Below, one piece after another: positions 39,620-48,212 of a stretch of 56,660 nucleotides of DNA. How positions within the stretch are numbered: the stretch's first letter is position 1; each line of letters begins with the position of its first letter. The notes beneath the pieces were generated by a model. That model had not been told where the DNA came from, ran no database searches, and saw only the letters and a list, made by a program, of their open reading frames with translations. The translations under genes were made by a program, and so were the position numbers. Origin of the DNA: a virus; the IMG/VR virus record IMGVR_UViG_3300020396_000007, positions 1-56,660 of that record; one strand, written 5' to 3'.

Positions 39620-40786
39620 TTAAGCTACTGCGTTCCAGTTTTTAATGTAGTGATGCGTCTTGTCTTGAAGCAATTCCAAGCCCGCTTCGGTGAGGTACTC
39701 GTGCTTAACTTGGTCAGCATCTGGTGCCTGACGATCACGTAGAAGCTGCGTATCGCGACCTTCTAAGTAACGGTACTTGAGGTGTGGGAAATCGACGATT
39801 ATCGCCGCGTTGTCCATCCCTGGCACTTGACGGAATTGTGGGTGCAAATGCACCATCAAGTCGCCAGCAAAAGTTGCGTACCTAGTCAAATTGACCCCAT
39901 ACGTTCCTTCTACCACCGTAGGCTGCCAACGGTCTTTGCCGAACTTCTGAAGGTGTCCAGCGACTTTAGCGCCACAGAACATAATCTTTTGGTTCGAACC
40001 GAAAGCAAACACATCCTCAATCAAAGCACGATCAAACGTATCTTCGTTCATCACGTTTGAAGATGATGATCGGTCATTCACGTTAGTAATCGTGTTGATC
40101 AAGCCACCCGTGTAACGAGTAGGTTGCGCTGTAGCAGCATTTTGCTCAGTTTTCTTGCCGAAGAAGAACGCTCTTTCGAGATCCTGCATGTGCAGTTTCA
40201 AGGCTTTAGTAGCCATTTCGTCTTCTTTGTCACCAGTACGAAGGTTTGTGGCCTTCAAGGTATTGGTTACACTAAAGGCCGTACGAAAGATCTGAGTGAA
40301 ATTCGTAGCAACCGTGGCATCAAAACTTATGCCCGTAGGAGCAGACGCCCCTTCAGCATATGCTGTACCTGCTATAAACAGCTTATCAGCACTTGTGATA
40401 ACCGCACCAGCAGCAGCGCCAATACCCCGCTCAACAGTTAGAGCAGTTGATGTACTGTCTGCCGTACACCGCATTACTTCGTTAGTAGCTGAGTTTACAA
40501 CCAACGTACCTGCTACTGCAAATAGACCGTCACCGTTGTCGGTAATGGCGATTGACGTAGCTGAGTTTGTTTGGTTTCCGTCTGCAACTAATGAGCGTGC
40601 GGGTAATTCGTCGCGAAAATTTTTAAATTCACTGTCATCAGTGGCTTCCGAGGAAGTCATTGCCAACAATGCATTTAGCGGTGCATTTCCGTTTGGTTCA
40701 AGGAGACTAAAAAGCTCCCTGTAATTCTTGGGGCGAAAGTCCGAGTTGAACTGTCCTGTGCCCCGCAATCCTGCAATACCAGCCAT
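39620..40786 (-). CDS. Major capsid protein (HK97 fold, SU10-type)
   Basis: 388 residues. The start MAGIAGLRGTGQFNSDFRP and NYRELFSLLEPNGNAPLNAL, plus RTGDKEDEMATKALKLHMQDLERAFFFGKK (quoted by segments) and the C-terminal GLELLQDKTHHYIKNWNAVA are the signature of the SU10-like major capsid family. AAGGAG precedes ATG. It has its own upstream elements (copies e, f) and downstream terminator, giving a monocistronic high-expression unit, as expected for the most abundant virion protein. No delta domain or protease is visible. Confidence 0.88.
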   Translation of the reverse strand: MAGIAGLRGTGQFNSDFRPKNYRELFSLLEPNGNAPLNALLAMTSSEATDDSEFKNFRDELPARSLVADGNQTNSATSIAITDNGDGLFAVAGTLVVNSATNEVMRCTADSTSTALTVERGIGAAAGAVITSADKLFIAGTAYAEGASAPTGISFDATVATNFTQIFRTAFSVTNTLKATNLRTGDKEDEMATKALKLHMQDLERAFFFGKKTEQNAATAQPTRYTGGLINTITNVNDRSSSSNVMNEDTFDRALIEDVFAFGSNQKIMFCGAKVAGHLQKFGKDRWQPTVVEGTYGVNLTRYATFAGDLMVHLHPQFRQVPGMDNAAIIVDFPHLKYRYLEGRDTQLLRDRQAPDADQVKHEYLTEAGLELLQDKTHHYIKNWNAVA

Positions 40787-40870
40787 GTGATATTACTCCT
40801 TCCTAAAAGGTTATGTTACGTTATGTGCGAGGTACTCAAGTAAACTGCGGTACAATCACGCAAGTTACTA

Positions 40871-40881
40871 TCGTCCCATAT
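40871..40881 (-). promoter_or_regulatory. Late element copy f (ATATGGGACGATAG)
   Basis: Minus strand, 85 bases upstream of the capsid ATG. It shares the 11 bases ATATGGGACGA with copy e, 73 bases away. Two elements before the capsid gene suggest a tandem promoter. Confidence 0.5.
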
Positions 40882-40943
40882 CAATGTACGAGGGCCGTAG
40901 CGCTCAATCGACATGTACAGTATTGTTTATAAATGAGGTGCGT

Positions 40944-40955
40944 GTCGTCCCATAT
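40944..40955 (-). promoter_or_regulatory. Late element copy e (ATATGGGACGACACG)
   Basis: Minus strand, directly after the T-run of the terminator that ends the scaffold gene. Confidence 0.55.
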
Positions 40956-40957
40956 GT

Positions 40958-40981
40958 AAAAAAAATCGGCCCGAAGGCCGA
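40958..40981 (-). terminator. Intrinsic terminator after the scaffold-like gene
   Basis: Stem TCGGCC/GGCCGA closed by a stable UUCG loop on the minus strand, followed by eight T. It lies immediately after the stop of the scaffold-like gene. Confidence 0.92.
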
Positions 40982-40986
40982 CTTTC

Positions 40987-41970
40987 TTAACCCATGCGCT
41001 TATTCATAGCGCCTTGTGCAAGTCGTGCTAGGGTATCGTCACCCGATTGAGCAGCCTGTTGGCTTGTCGGGCCGCCTGACTGGTTCTTCAAATACGCTTC
41101 GCGGCGAGACGCCATCTCACGTAACCTGTCGAACTCAGGCGTATTCATTTGGTTTTTAAAGTCATTGACGACTTTACCCGTCAGAGACTGATCAACAAAA
41201 TCTTCGGCTGTGTACCCGCGTTCCATTGCGTACGCACGGAAATCATCAAGCGCGTCATCAGGCAAACCCGCTGACTTTTGTGCTTGATCTAAGTTGTTGC
41301 GTATCGACTGAGTAATGGCCTCTTCGCGACTATTCATTGCTTCGTCACGAGATGCAGTTGCACCCTTTCCAGCCATCTGTGCTTGCTGAAGGACTTGTTG
41401 CATCATCTGCATCTGCTGCCCCATCGCTTGCTCCATACGGCCCATACGATCAATGTTATCACGATAGCCAGGTGGTAAGCTAATAGCGTTCTCATCTTCG
41501 TACTTCTGGAACTCTGCACTAAGCTGGTTTACGTTAGTTTTCGTTTTGGTCTGAGGTTGAGCGACACCCTTCTGAGCAGGGCGGTCTTGCCCTAACTTGG
41601 TGTTCTTACTCATAGCCTTCAATGCAGCAGTCATTAGCTTTGCGGTATCTTCCGCATTGCGTCCTGTCTTTTCCATGATCATACCCGCTAGATCATTGAC
41701 GGGCTTCATCTGACCTTGCTTATAATTTAGGTCTTTATATCTCTCGTAAGTACCAGAAATCTGTGAAGGAGAAAGCTGACGTTCCTTCCCCGAAATGCTT
41801 ACATTATAAAGCAACGGTTCGGCTTTTTGCTTGTCGCCTTCTGTCTCTGGTGACGCCGCTTCTATCGCCTTCTCTTGCGTAGTTGTGGGCGCTTCTCTTG
41901 GCTCTGGCGCTGGACCCCCCATTTGTTTTTGTGCAATACGGGCAACCTGATCTTCCATTGGATTAGCCAT
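40987..41970 (-). CDS. Scaffold-like / capsid assembly protein, 327 aa
   Basis: Start MANPMEDQVARIA at 41970 with AGGA upstream. Low-complexity and helical: a Pro/Glu-rich N-terminus, LSPSQISGTYERYKDLNYKQ, a Gln/Met-rich coil (GRMEQAMGQQMQMMQQVLQQ, about 180-200) and a basic C-terminus. Position directly upstream of the capsid gene, acidic-helical composition and size are those of podovirus scaffolding proteins. Confidence 0.72.
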   Translation of the reverse strand: MANPMEDQVARIAQKQMGGPAPEPREAPTTTQEKAIEAASPETEGDKQKAEPLLYNVSISGKERQLSPSQISGTYERYKDLNYKQGQMKPVNDLAGMIMEKTGRNAEDTAKLMTAALKAMSKNTKLGQDRPAQKGVAQPQTKTKTNVNQLSAEFQKYEDENAISLPPGYRDNIDRMGRMEQAMGQQMQMMQQVLQQAQMAGKGATASRDEAMNSREEAITQSIRNNLDQAQKSAGLPDDALDDFRAYAMERGYTAEDFVDQSLTGKVVNDFKNQMNTPEFDRLREMASRREAYLKNQSGGPTSQQAAQSGDDTLARLAQGAMNKRMG

Positions 41971-42241
41971 CTTCATTCCTTTCTGAGCGGCCTTGGCGGC
42001 TCAATTCAAGTGAAAGCTCACCCTCTAACTTTTGGATGAGCCTCTCAGGCAGATTAAGCATTTGCTCTGCTGCCCATATAGCGCCCCTTTGAAAGTCCAT
42101 TCGCTGCTGCGTCATTTCCTGACTGCGTGCCATACTTAAAGCAAGTTGCAGTATTTCACCCTGCATGACCTTGTTTACGTGTGACCAACCATTACTTTCG
42201 GCTAGGGCTATTATGTCTTTGATCGTGTTATTAACTGTCAT
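41963..42241 (-). CDS. Hypothetical helical protein, 92 aa
   Basis: Helical (QGEILQLALSMARSQEMTQQ; GAIWAAEQMLNLPERLIQKL) with an acidic-basic tail. It overlaps the scaffold start by 8 bases. No family recognised. It could be an assembly chaperone or head component by position. Confidence 0.6.
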   Translation of the reverse strand: MTVNNTIKDIIALAESNGWSHVNKVMQGEILQLALSMARSQEMTQQRMDFQRGAIWAAEQMLNLPERLIQKLEGELSLELSRQGRSERNEDG

Positions 42242-42254
42242 AGTGAATGTGTTT

Positions 42255-42353
42255 CTACTTTTTCACCTTCAAACCTGAAGGCTTTTTTGTGATCGGGGCT
42301 TTACCCGCATTGACTGGTGAGCAACCTTTTTTCTTTAGTGCTGACTTTGCCAT
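42255..42353 (-). CDS. Tiny Lys-rich protein, 32 aa
   Basis: MAKSALKKKGCSPVNAGKAP, ending GLKVKK. TAATG overlaps the stop of the preceding small gene, supporting coding. It is one of six small basic proteins encoded back to back here. Confidence 0.6.
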   Translation of the reverse strand: MAKSALKKKGCSPVNAGKAPITKKPSGLKVKK

Positions 42354-42556
42354 TACTTTTTCCCTTTCCATGAGATCCGCTTAGAGCTTGTTTTCTTTTT
42401 AGATGCGCTTGTGCATTGTGCTTTGGTAGGGCGGCACGCAGGATAGGACTTACGCTTCTCACCCTTTTTGCGTCCGCAAGGTTTTCCTGTCTTGCAGTCG
42501 ATCCAACCCTTTCCATCGTTTTGAGCAAACCAAGTACGTAAGTCATTTTTTGCCAC
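42353..42556 (-). CDS. Small Cys/Lys-rich phage protein, DUF6321-like, 67 aa
   Basis: GTG start; begins MAKNDLRTWFAQNDGKGWID and continues with CKTGKPCGRKKGEKRKSYPAC, ending WKGKK. This D-L-x-x-W...W-x-x...CG...KRK...P-x-C pattern is a small conserved protein found in many tailed-phage genomes, usually next to structural genes. Four Cys could bind zinc. It overlaps its neighbour by 14 bases. Confidence 0.68.
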   Translation of the reverse strand: MAKNDLRTWFAQNDGKGWIDCKTGKPCGRKKGEKRKSYPACRPTKAQCTSASKKKTSSKRISWKGKK

Positions 42557-42701
42557 GGCTCTTGTTCCCCCAACTTTTTGCCCCCACTTTTCTGCACTTG
42601 GCTACGGCACCAGATGCGTACGCAGAAGGCCAAACCTTATAACGGGCCTTGACCTTCTTCGCACAAGCATCGAGCTTTTTCTTTTTAGCTTTCTTCGCCA
42701 C
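42543..42701 (-). CDS. Small basic phage protein, DUF5872-like, 52 aa
   Basis: GTG start at 42701 after TAG-TT. Begins VAKKAKKKKLDACAKKVKAR and contains YKVWPSAYASGAVAKCRKVG, a recognisable signature of a tiny phage family (Y-x-V-W-P-S-A-Y-A-S). Its function is not established; the adjoining small basic genes and capsid module suggest a DNA or capsid interior role. Confidence 0.7.
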   Translation of the reverse strand: MAKKAKKKKLDACAKKVKARYKVWPSAYASGAVAKCRKVGAKSWGNKSRGKK

Positions 42702-42703
42702 AA

Positions 42704-42799
42704 CTATTTACCCTGCGTACAAGGACAATCCTTGTGCTGCATGTTTCCAGTTTGCGTTTTGGACCCAAGCTTTTTGACAGCCTTCGAGGTCTTAGCCAT
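42704..42799 (-). CDS. Tiny protein with CPC motif, 31 aa
   Basis: MAKTSKAVKKLGSKTQTGNM, ending QHKDCPCTQGK. ATG overlaps the previous stop (TAATG). A basic N-terminus and C-terminal H-x-D-C-P-C could bind metal. Coding supported by coupling and by the same composition as its neighbours. Confidence 0.55.
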   Translation of the reverse strand: MAKTSKAVKKLGSKTQTGNMQHKDCPCTQGK

Positions 42800-42909
42800 T
42801 AGTAGCCCTTTTTCTTTTTCATAGGCTTGCCAGTTTTGACGGCTGCCTTCTTAGCTGCCTCTTTACCCTTTTTTGTGTACGGGAACTTTTTCTTTCCTAC
42901 AGTCGGCAT
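42799..42909 (-). CDS. Tiny Lys-rich phage protein, 36 aa
   Basis: MPTVGKKKFPYTKKGKEAAK, ending MKKKKGY. AGGAGA precedes ATG. The opening V-G-K-K-K-F-P-Y-T-K-x-G-K-x-A-A-K-K is a pattern I know from many marine phage structural regions. About half of all residues are Lys. Confidence 0.7.
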   Translation of the reverse strand: MPTVGKKKFPYTKKGKEAAKKAAVKTGKPMKKKKGY

Positions 42910-42918
42910 AGTATTCTC

Positions 42919-43179
42919 CTAACAATTCCACGCTTTGCGTGACCAATAGTTTGCGGAAAGCTTGTTAGCTTTCCCTTTTATTCCACCGCTACGAGAGCAG
43001 TAGGATTTCTTGCGTGCTGGCTGTGACTTCTTGATTGTCATCTTGCTGTCACCAAAGCGAACGATCTTCTCTTTGCCGTTCGCACACGCCTTAACAATAG
43101 ACTTCTTCTTCGAACCCGCAGGGGCACGACGCGGCTTGTTGCATGGCATAGATTTCTTAGACGCACGCTTCGTAGCCAT
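42919..43179 (-). CDS. Small basic Cys-containing phage protein, 86 aa
   Basis: MPCNKPRRAPAGSKKKSIVKACANGKEKIVRFG (quoted by segments) followed by RKKSYCSRSGGIKGKANKLS and ANYWSRKAWNC. Both halves are recurrent in small phage proteins; here they are joined. Highly basic, with cysteines spaced for possible zinc binding. First of the basic-protein run after the oxygenase gene. Confidence 0.68.
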   Translation of the reverse strand: MATKRASKKSMPCNKPRRAPAGSKKKSIVKACANGKEKIVRFGDSKMTIKKSQPARKKSYCSRSGGIKGKANKLSANYWSRKAWNC

Positions 43180-43847
43180 TATTGTTGACCTTCCTCAGAG
43201 AAAAAATCCACACCAGCTTTGTTCGGCTTTAGCTCCATATTACAACTAAGAATTACACGTTCTTTCGTATCCTCATGGGCCATAGTGTAGTGCGCCAGCC
43301 AAGACGGGAATATTATCATCATCCCCGCTTTCGGCTGTACATAAAAACTATCGGTATTTAATTTAGTTCCCATAGTGTTCATCGCGTAAAACGGATACAT
43401 CGGGTTCTTGAAAACAATTTTTCCTGTGCCTGGAGAAGCATCTCCATAAAAGACACAGCTAAGATGCGCGTTTGGATGTATATGCTCTGGAACGTAATGG
43501 CCTTCCCCGTATATTGTGGACCAAGAGTTTATAATCGAAAACTCTGTGTATTCTTTAGTGACCATATCTAAGTATTTAGAAGCTTGGGTTGATACCGCCT
43601 CGTGAACGAAATTGAAATCAGGGTTATCTATGAGGTTCGTAGTCGCAAAGCTTGTGAAGCCGTACTTCTTGTAGTCCTCTTGACCCTTTGCAAGCTTTGC
43701 GTCTCGCCATGCGCTTGAAACTAAGCCGCCATGATCCTCGTTATTACGAAGCTCCCGCGAAAGGTCACAAAGCTTTTCTGCAATTTCTTTGCCGTTGTCT
43801 ATGTCTTCAACCAAAAACGGACAACCGAAGGGGCTGACCATATTCAT
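43179..43847 (-). CDS. 2-oxoglutarate/Fe(II)-dependent oxygenase
   Basis: 222 residues of the 2OG-Fe(II) oxygenase group seen in phages. Metal and substrate residues: HYVPEHIHPNAHLSCVFYGD (HxH/N-type iron site), FPSWLAHYTMAHEDTKER (distal His and the Arg that holds 2-oxoglutarate), then VILSCNMEL. It should hydroxylate a protein or small molecule. Its place among fibre and basic-protein genes suggests it may modify a virion component. Start overlaps the previous stop (ATGA). Confidence 0.85.
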   Translation of the reverse strand: MNMVSPFGCPFLVEDIDNGKEIAEKLCDLSRELRNNEDHGGLVSSAWRDAKLAKGQEDYKKYGFTSFATTNLIDNPDFNFVHEAVSTQASKYLDMVTKEYTEFSIINSWSTIYGEGHYVPEHIHPNAHLSCVFYGDASPGTGKIVFKNPMYPFYAMNTMGTKLNTDSFYVQPKAGMMIIFPSWLAHYTMAHEDTKERVILSCNMELKPNKAGVDFFSEEGQQ

Positions 43848-44062
43848 CCGATTGCTGCAAGTATTCGTTTGTTAAGATCGTTGACACTTTCAAAAGTTAA
43901 GATGTACCCACCGCTTTTGAACATGACTTTTGAAGTCCATTCATGCTTTAATGGTGGGTCGTTTGGGTGCTGGTGCATACGTTCAGTCATTGTGCAGACG
44001 ACTTGTTCTGCATCTAAAAAGTTTTCAAAGTCATTGACGTCAGTGTAAGGAATAAGCTTCAA
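43844..44062 (-). CDS. Hypothetical protein, 72 aa
   Basis: MKLIPYTDVNDFENFLDAEQ...MHQHPNDPPLKHEW...GGYILTFESVNDLNKRIL. Small alpha/beta protein coupled by ATGA to the oxygenase; possibly its partner. No motif recognised. Confidence 0.58.
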   Translation of the reverse strand: MKLIPYTDVNDFENFLDAEQVVCTMTERMHQHPNDPPLKHEWTSKVMFKSGGYILTFESVNDLNKRILAAIG

Positions 44063-44064
44063 TT

Positions 44065-44310
44065 TTAGTCTCCGTCTACAATAGCTTGTTCTGCTGGTGA
44101 AAGTGGCATGGTTGGAATGGTATCTCCGTCCATGTCTTTTGGGAAAGACGCTGGAAGATCACGCAAAGCTGCGCGATATGTATTCAAAGCTGTTCTTTTT
44201 GAATTGAAGTCTGCCCATGATGTAGCCGCATCAAGCAGCTTCATCATGTCATTATCAGAAGCGGAAAGCTTTAGATCCCTAGTGGCCCGATATGTGTCTT
44301 CGATTGTCAT
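44065..44310 (-). CDS. Tail fibre assembly chaperone-like protein, 81 aa
   Basis: The C-terminal half reads SWADFNSKRTALNTYRAALRDLPASFP, matching the W-x-x...YR-x-ALRD-L/I-P signature at the end of phage tail assembly chaperones. It directly follows the glycine-rich fibre gene, where such chaperones normally lie. Confidence 0.68.
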   Translation of the reverse strand: MTIEDTYRATRDLKLSASDNDMMKLLDAATSWADFNSKRTALNTYRAALRDLPASFPKDMDGDTIPTMPLSPAEQAIVDGD

Positions 44311-44318
44311 AATAACTC

Positions 44319-46358
44319 CTATGATTGGCCGTTAATTGCAGGGTTTTCAGTGGTGTACGTGTTAGGGAAAGCCCTCTGTGTACCGCCAACATCACCCCAA
44401 ATTATTCGGACGCCACCGCAACCGCCTCGACCACCTGCCGTAGTGCTAGTGGCACTTCCACCACCGCCACCACCATGCGTCCCGCCAGATGCAGCGTAGT
44501 TCGTGCCTTCAAAGTGGCCCCGTCCCGTATATGGGTTTTCACCCCAATCGCCACGAGAGCCGCCAGAACCGCCACCACCACCGAAACGATAGCCGTGAGA
44601 GCCAATACTTGAGTAGCCGTTCGCAGCGTCAGGGTCCGATGATCCGTATTGGTATCCAAAGGCAGAGACGCCCTTACCATTACCGTCAAGACCGACGCCG
44701 CCGCCACCAGAGCCACCCCACGTTGAGGAATAATCCTGACCATTCATGGGACCGCCAGAACTGCTTCCAGCACTAGCCTGACTGCCGCCCGCACCATTAC
44801 CGCGCCAAGCACCACCAGCGCCGCCATGACCATAACTCGTTGACCAGCCAGAATAGAAAGCACCACCAGAGCCGTAGCTGTTGTTGTAAGAAGCCGCCCC
44901 AGGGTCGCTCTGCGTGTTGTTTTGCGCGTTTTGAGCGTGGGTCATCCCACCAGGAGCACTTGCAGAGTTATTTCTATTTGTACCAATCCATCCTTGCGGT
45001 GGTGTTGCGCGGTTGGAATAATGCCCGCCACCCCAGCCTATGACAAGGTACTCGCTGCCGCTTGCCCTCATCATAAAACTATCGCCACTGTACCACTGAT
45101 TATTATTTGTTACGTGATACATTGGAGTACCAATTTGGACCCAAAACTCTTCACCAGCAGTACAAGTTATCCCGTTTAGATACGCAAGACCCCCACCGCC
45201 GCCGCCTCTGTCGCTCCAATTGTAAGCACCTGGACCCCCAGCACCAACTGCTACAACTGAAAATTGTGTAATGCCAGCGGGTGCATACCATTTATAGACC
45301 TGCCCCGCTCCCTGTTGCGCAGTGCTAAAGTAGCCTTGGTAATTAGCAGCCAAGTAATTAGTGTTAGAGGTGGCATTACCAATGCCGCCCATACCCTGCG
45401 TAATGAACTGGGTTGGGTTACTGTCAGTCGGTTGCAAGCCGCCACGATAAGGCGTAGAGCTTCTGTTAGCATCTGTAATAAAATTTATTGCGCCAGAATT
45501 AGCATTTGTCCTGTGCCAATAAGAGCCGTCCTTTTTAGTTGCGTCGGCATCTGCTCGGTGGTCTCCATAAAAATATTCTCTATAGGCATTGGCAGGGCCA
45601 AAATACCGCGAGCCATATGGATCACCAGTGGATACGCTGCCACTGAAAGATTGAGTTGAAGTACCGTACTCTCCCAAGTCGGCAACAACGTCGAAGCTTA
45701 CCGTCTGTGCAGAGAGAACAGTGTTTGGCGTGTTGTCTACATAAACACGTCCCGCCGCATTTATTTTTAAAGTATAGCCCGCGTGTGGGTTTACTACGTT
45801 TGCCAAAGAGTATGAAACCCCAGCGTAGGTGGTGGTTGGGGCAACTGTTAAATACTGTGCGGCAACTGTGTTCCTAATGAACTTATTTGGAATTGCGGTG
45901 CTAGACCACGCTGTTGTGGTTCCAGAAGGAGCAATCGTGTATTTAAACTTTACTGTAAAAACACTGTCATCGTGAGGGTCGGTTATCGTGTAAGACCATT
46001 TATAGTCGCCCGCAGCAGCAGTGGGTGTTCCAGAGACAGTCACGTATCCGCTATCATCACTAGAGCCATCTACGTCGATGTTGTGACTGATGCCAGCGGG
46101 CAAAGAACCAACCAACGTAGCCGTTATTGAGGGTCTTGCATTGTCAAAACTATGATCCCAACTAAAGCTAACAGTCGGGCCAGCAACATTTATGTCGGAC
46201 ATAGCGGTTAGTTCTTGCTTGTCCTTCAGAAAATTTGACTTGATTGCAACTGATGTGCCCGTACCCTTCCAGAACACCATATTCGCACCGCTACCACCAC
46301 CGCCACCTACTGAGTAAGTGTCAGTCGTAATAGCGTAACTTCTGCGTTTTTTAGCCAT
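44319..46358 (-). CDS. Glycine-rich tail fibre / adhesin, 679 aa
   Basis: After an N-terminal region comes a putative Ig-like unit (GLPAGISHNIDVDGSS-type: LPAGISHNIDVDGSSDDSGY, VTVSGTPTAAAGDYKWSYTI). A sugar/fold region follows (SRYFGPANAYREYFYGDHR), then WYAPAGITQFSVVAVGAGGPG. The C-terminal glycine-rich domain has many GGGGG blocks ending in GGRGGCGGVRIIWG. Gly-rich tips on this fold act as receptor-binding adhesins in several phages. A likely host-range determinant. Confidence 0.82.
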   Translation of the reverse strand: MAKKRRSYAITTDTYSVGGGGGSGANMVFWKGTGTSVAIKSNFLKDKQELTAMSDINVAGPTVSFSWDHSFDNARPSITATLVGSLPAGISHNIDVDGSSDDSGYVTVSGTPTAAAGDYKWSYTITDPHDDSVFTVKFKYTIAPSGTTTAWSSTAIPNKFIRNTVAAQYLTVAPTTTYAGVSYSLANVVNPHAGYTLKINAAGRVYVDNTPNTVLSAQTVSFDVVADLGEYGTSTQSFSGSVSTGDPYGSRYFGPANAYREYFYGDHRADADATKKDGSYWHRTNANSGAINFITDANRSSTPYRGGLQPTDSNPTQFITQGMGGIGNATSNTNYLAANYQGYFSTAQQGAGQVYKWYAPAGITQFSVVAVGAGGPGAYNWSDRGGGGGGLAYLNGITCTAGEEFWVQIGTPMYHVTNNNQWYSGDSFMMRASGSEYLVIGWGGGHYSNRATPPQGWIGTNRNNSASAPGGMTHAQNAQNNTQSDPGAASYNNSYGSGGAFYSGWSTSYGHGGAGGAWRGNGAGGSQASAGSSSGGPMNGQDYSSTWGGSGGGGVGLDGNGKGVSAFGYQYGSSDPDAANGYSSIGSHGYRFGGGGGSGGSRGDWGENPYTGRGHFEGTNYAASGGTHGGGGGGSATSTTAGGRGGCGGVRIIWGDVGGTQRAFPNTYTTENPAINGQS

Positions 46359-46361
46359 TGT

Positions 46362-48203
46362 TTATTCCTCTATACCATACACGCGGACGATTAATCCGTC
46401 CTGATCCGAGGTGACAACTAGCTGTTCGCCAGCCGACGCCATCAAGCCTGTACGTTCCATTATTTCGTTGGAAGCAATCGCAGCCTTGTCAAATTTATCG
46501 GCTTGTGGAAGCTCGAAGAAACGCTTTTCGCGCATGTAGAGTTCGCCGTTAAACATGAGATCGTACTTGCGATACGCGTCTCCGTTGCTCGCGGTCCACG
46601 CTGTGTATGTGCTTAGTAAGGTTTGATCGTCGTGCGGAGCCGTCGTCGGCTGATCCACAATAGAAATTGGGCCACCCATCCCAGAGTGATTGTAGCAGTA
46701 CGTGTACAACGTGTTCGGCGCGTCCGATGGAACAGTCCACTCTATTATGCGAGCCTCACCGTTATAAGTTGCATGGTTCGTGAACCAATCAGCAAGCGTA
46801 GTGGTTACGGCTGTGTAATCGCCCGTTGCGCTTGGGTTTCCCATTTGGAACGTCATGCCAGTAGAGTAAGCAACACCGCCAGTGGCGTGGCCGCCATCTG
46901 CGGTTGTAGAAAATAGCAGAGGATGTGCGTTGTTCGACGTTGCATTTTGGTGGATGCGATAGGTCATGCCACGCACGAAGGTTAGCTCACCAACTGCACC
47001 AGTGATCGGAGCAGCAGCAAACTTATTACTGCCACCAATAGATTGAACCGTCATAGAGATCGGCATCTTTGCGTAGTGTTTGCTTGAGACCCAAGTTACA
47101 CCTACATCAGACGTCGAGTATTTATTCCCACCCGCTACAACGATAACAAAGTTAGAACCCTCTGACTTAACATCTACAACATTGTCGAACGTAACCCCTG
47201 ATGGGAAATCGAAAACGCTGTAGCCAGTAGTCGGGAACGGTGTGCCTGACGAATACGTGGCGTAGGCAACTTTGTTGCCGCTATAAGCGACGTACAACTT
47301 TCCATTTGTCGCGTCAGTAGCAATCGAAGCAGCACCAATCATGTAGCCCGTTGTGCCTGTTGGTGGTGACATGGTGTTGGATTGGAACTCAGCCTGAGTT
47401 TCGGGGGTGTCGTCGTTTGACATATAGCAAAAACCAGTAGTCGTGCCGATGATAAACTTCTCGACTGTTGTTTTAAGCCCAGAAATTTTACTAATCGCAC
47501 CAAGACCCCAAGTGAACGCTGTGTTGTACGTAGCTGTCGTAGCTCGCCAATCGTTTATGGAGTTTACAACTGAACCAGATCCACCTGGAACGCCGCCAAC
47601 ATAAGACATTCCCCACGGTCCATCTTCATTGGTCGCCCAAACAATATTGTCCGAGGCCGTTTGCCCATAGCTGGTAGCCGCTGTTGTGGCAGCACCGCCA
47701 ACAGTCACGTAATTCTGCATTGTGTACGTCGCGCCGTCGTCTGCGTTGCGTAGATAGAGATCTGCCCCACTGTAGAAAGACAAGGGATTACCCTTGCGTG
47801 GGTTCGGGTTTGCAGCGAAATGGTAGCCGCTACTACCGTCTTGGTAGCCAAAAAGGTTTACTGGCTGAATGGGCGTACTTGCGGTGTTTGCCGCCGCTGG
47901 CTCAACAGGCGTCGATTTCATAGACGTTATCATTATGCCACTAGCATCGCCAATAAGATCAAGGGTGTTAGCCGTGTCAGACGTCGAGTTGTACGTGTTC
48001 TGGTACAACTTTGGCGTATTGTAGGTAGAGAAATCCTCTGCCTGGTACGCTTTGTCACTTATATAAACATTGACGTTCGCAGTGTTTGCGCCGTCGTTTA
48101 ATATGTTTACGTTATATGTCGCCACTTTAGCCGCTGGAACGGTGTACACCACTTCCGTATCGCGGCTGGAAACGACTTTCTTACCTAGTAATCCATTTGC
48201 CAT
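46362..48203 (-). CDS. Tail fibre/virion protein with cupredoxin-like segment, 613 aa
   Basis: Beta-rich throughout: an N-terminal strand unit (AKVATYNVNILNDGANTANV), Gly/Thr/Ser-rich repeats, then TYRIHQNATSNNAHPLLFST and, about 80 residues on, YTYCYNHSGMGG. The His-Pro plus C-x-x-H-x-x-M arrangement is that of a type 1 copper site in cupredoxins. Similar segments occur in marine phage structural proteins. It sits between the two fibre-type genes. Attachment role likely; copper binding inferred only. Confidence 0.72.
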   Translation of the reverse strand: MANGLLGKKVVSSRDTEVVYTVPAAKVATYNVNILNDGANTANVNVYISDKAYQAEDFSTYNTPKLYQNTYNSTSDTANTLDLIGDASGIMITSMKSTPVEPAAANTASTPIQPVNLFGYQDGSSGYHFAANPNPRKGNPLSFYSGADLYLRNADDGATYTMQNYVTVGGAATTAATSYGQTASDNIVWATNEDGPWGMSYVGGVPGGSGSVVNSINDWRATTATYNTAFTWGLGAISKISGLKTTVEKFIIGTTTGFCYMSNDDTPETQAEFQSNTMSPPTGTTGYMIGAASIATDATNGKLYVAYSGNKVAYATYSSGTPFPTTGYSVFDFPSGVTFDNVVDVKSEGSNFVIVVAGGNKYSTSDVGVTWVSSKHYAKMPISMTVQSIGGSNKFAAAPITGAVGELTFVRGMTYRIHQNATSNNAHPLLFSTTADGGHATGGVAYSTGMTFQMGNPSATGDYTAVTTTLADWFTNHATYNGEARIIEWTVPSDAPNTLYTYCYNHSGMGGPISIVDQPTTAPHDDQTLLSTYTAWTASNGDAYRKYDLMFNGELYMREKRFFELPQADKFDKAAIASNEIMERTGLMASAGEQLVVTSDQDGLIVRVYGIEE

Positions 48204-48212
48204 GTTATATCC

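Noticed and set aside
42301-42633. 110-aa minus-strand frame
   Set aside because: It crosses three tiny genes in another frame; those have proper starts, coupling and recognisable families.
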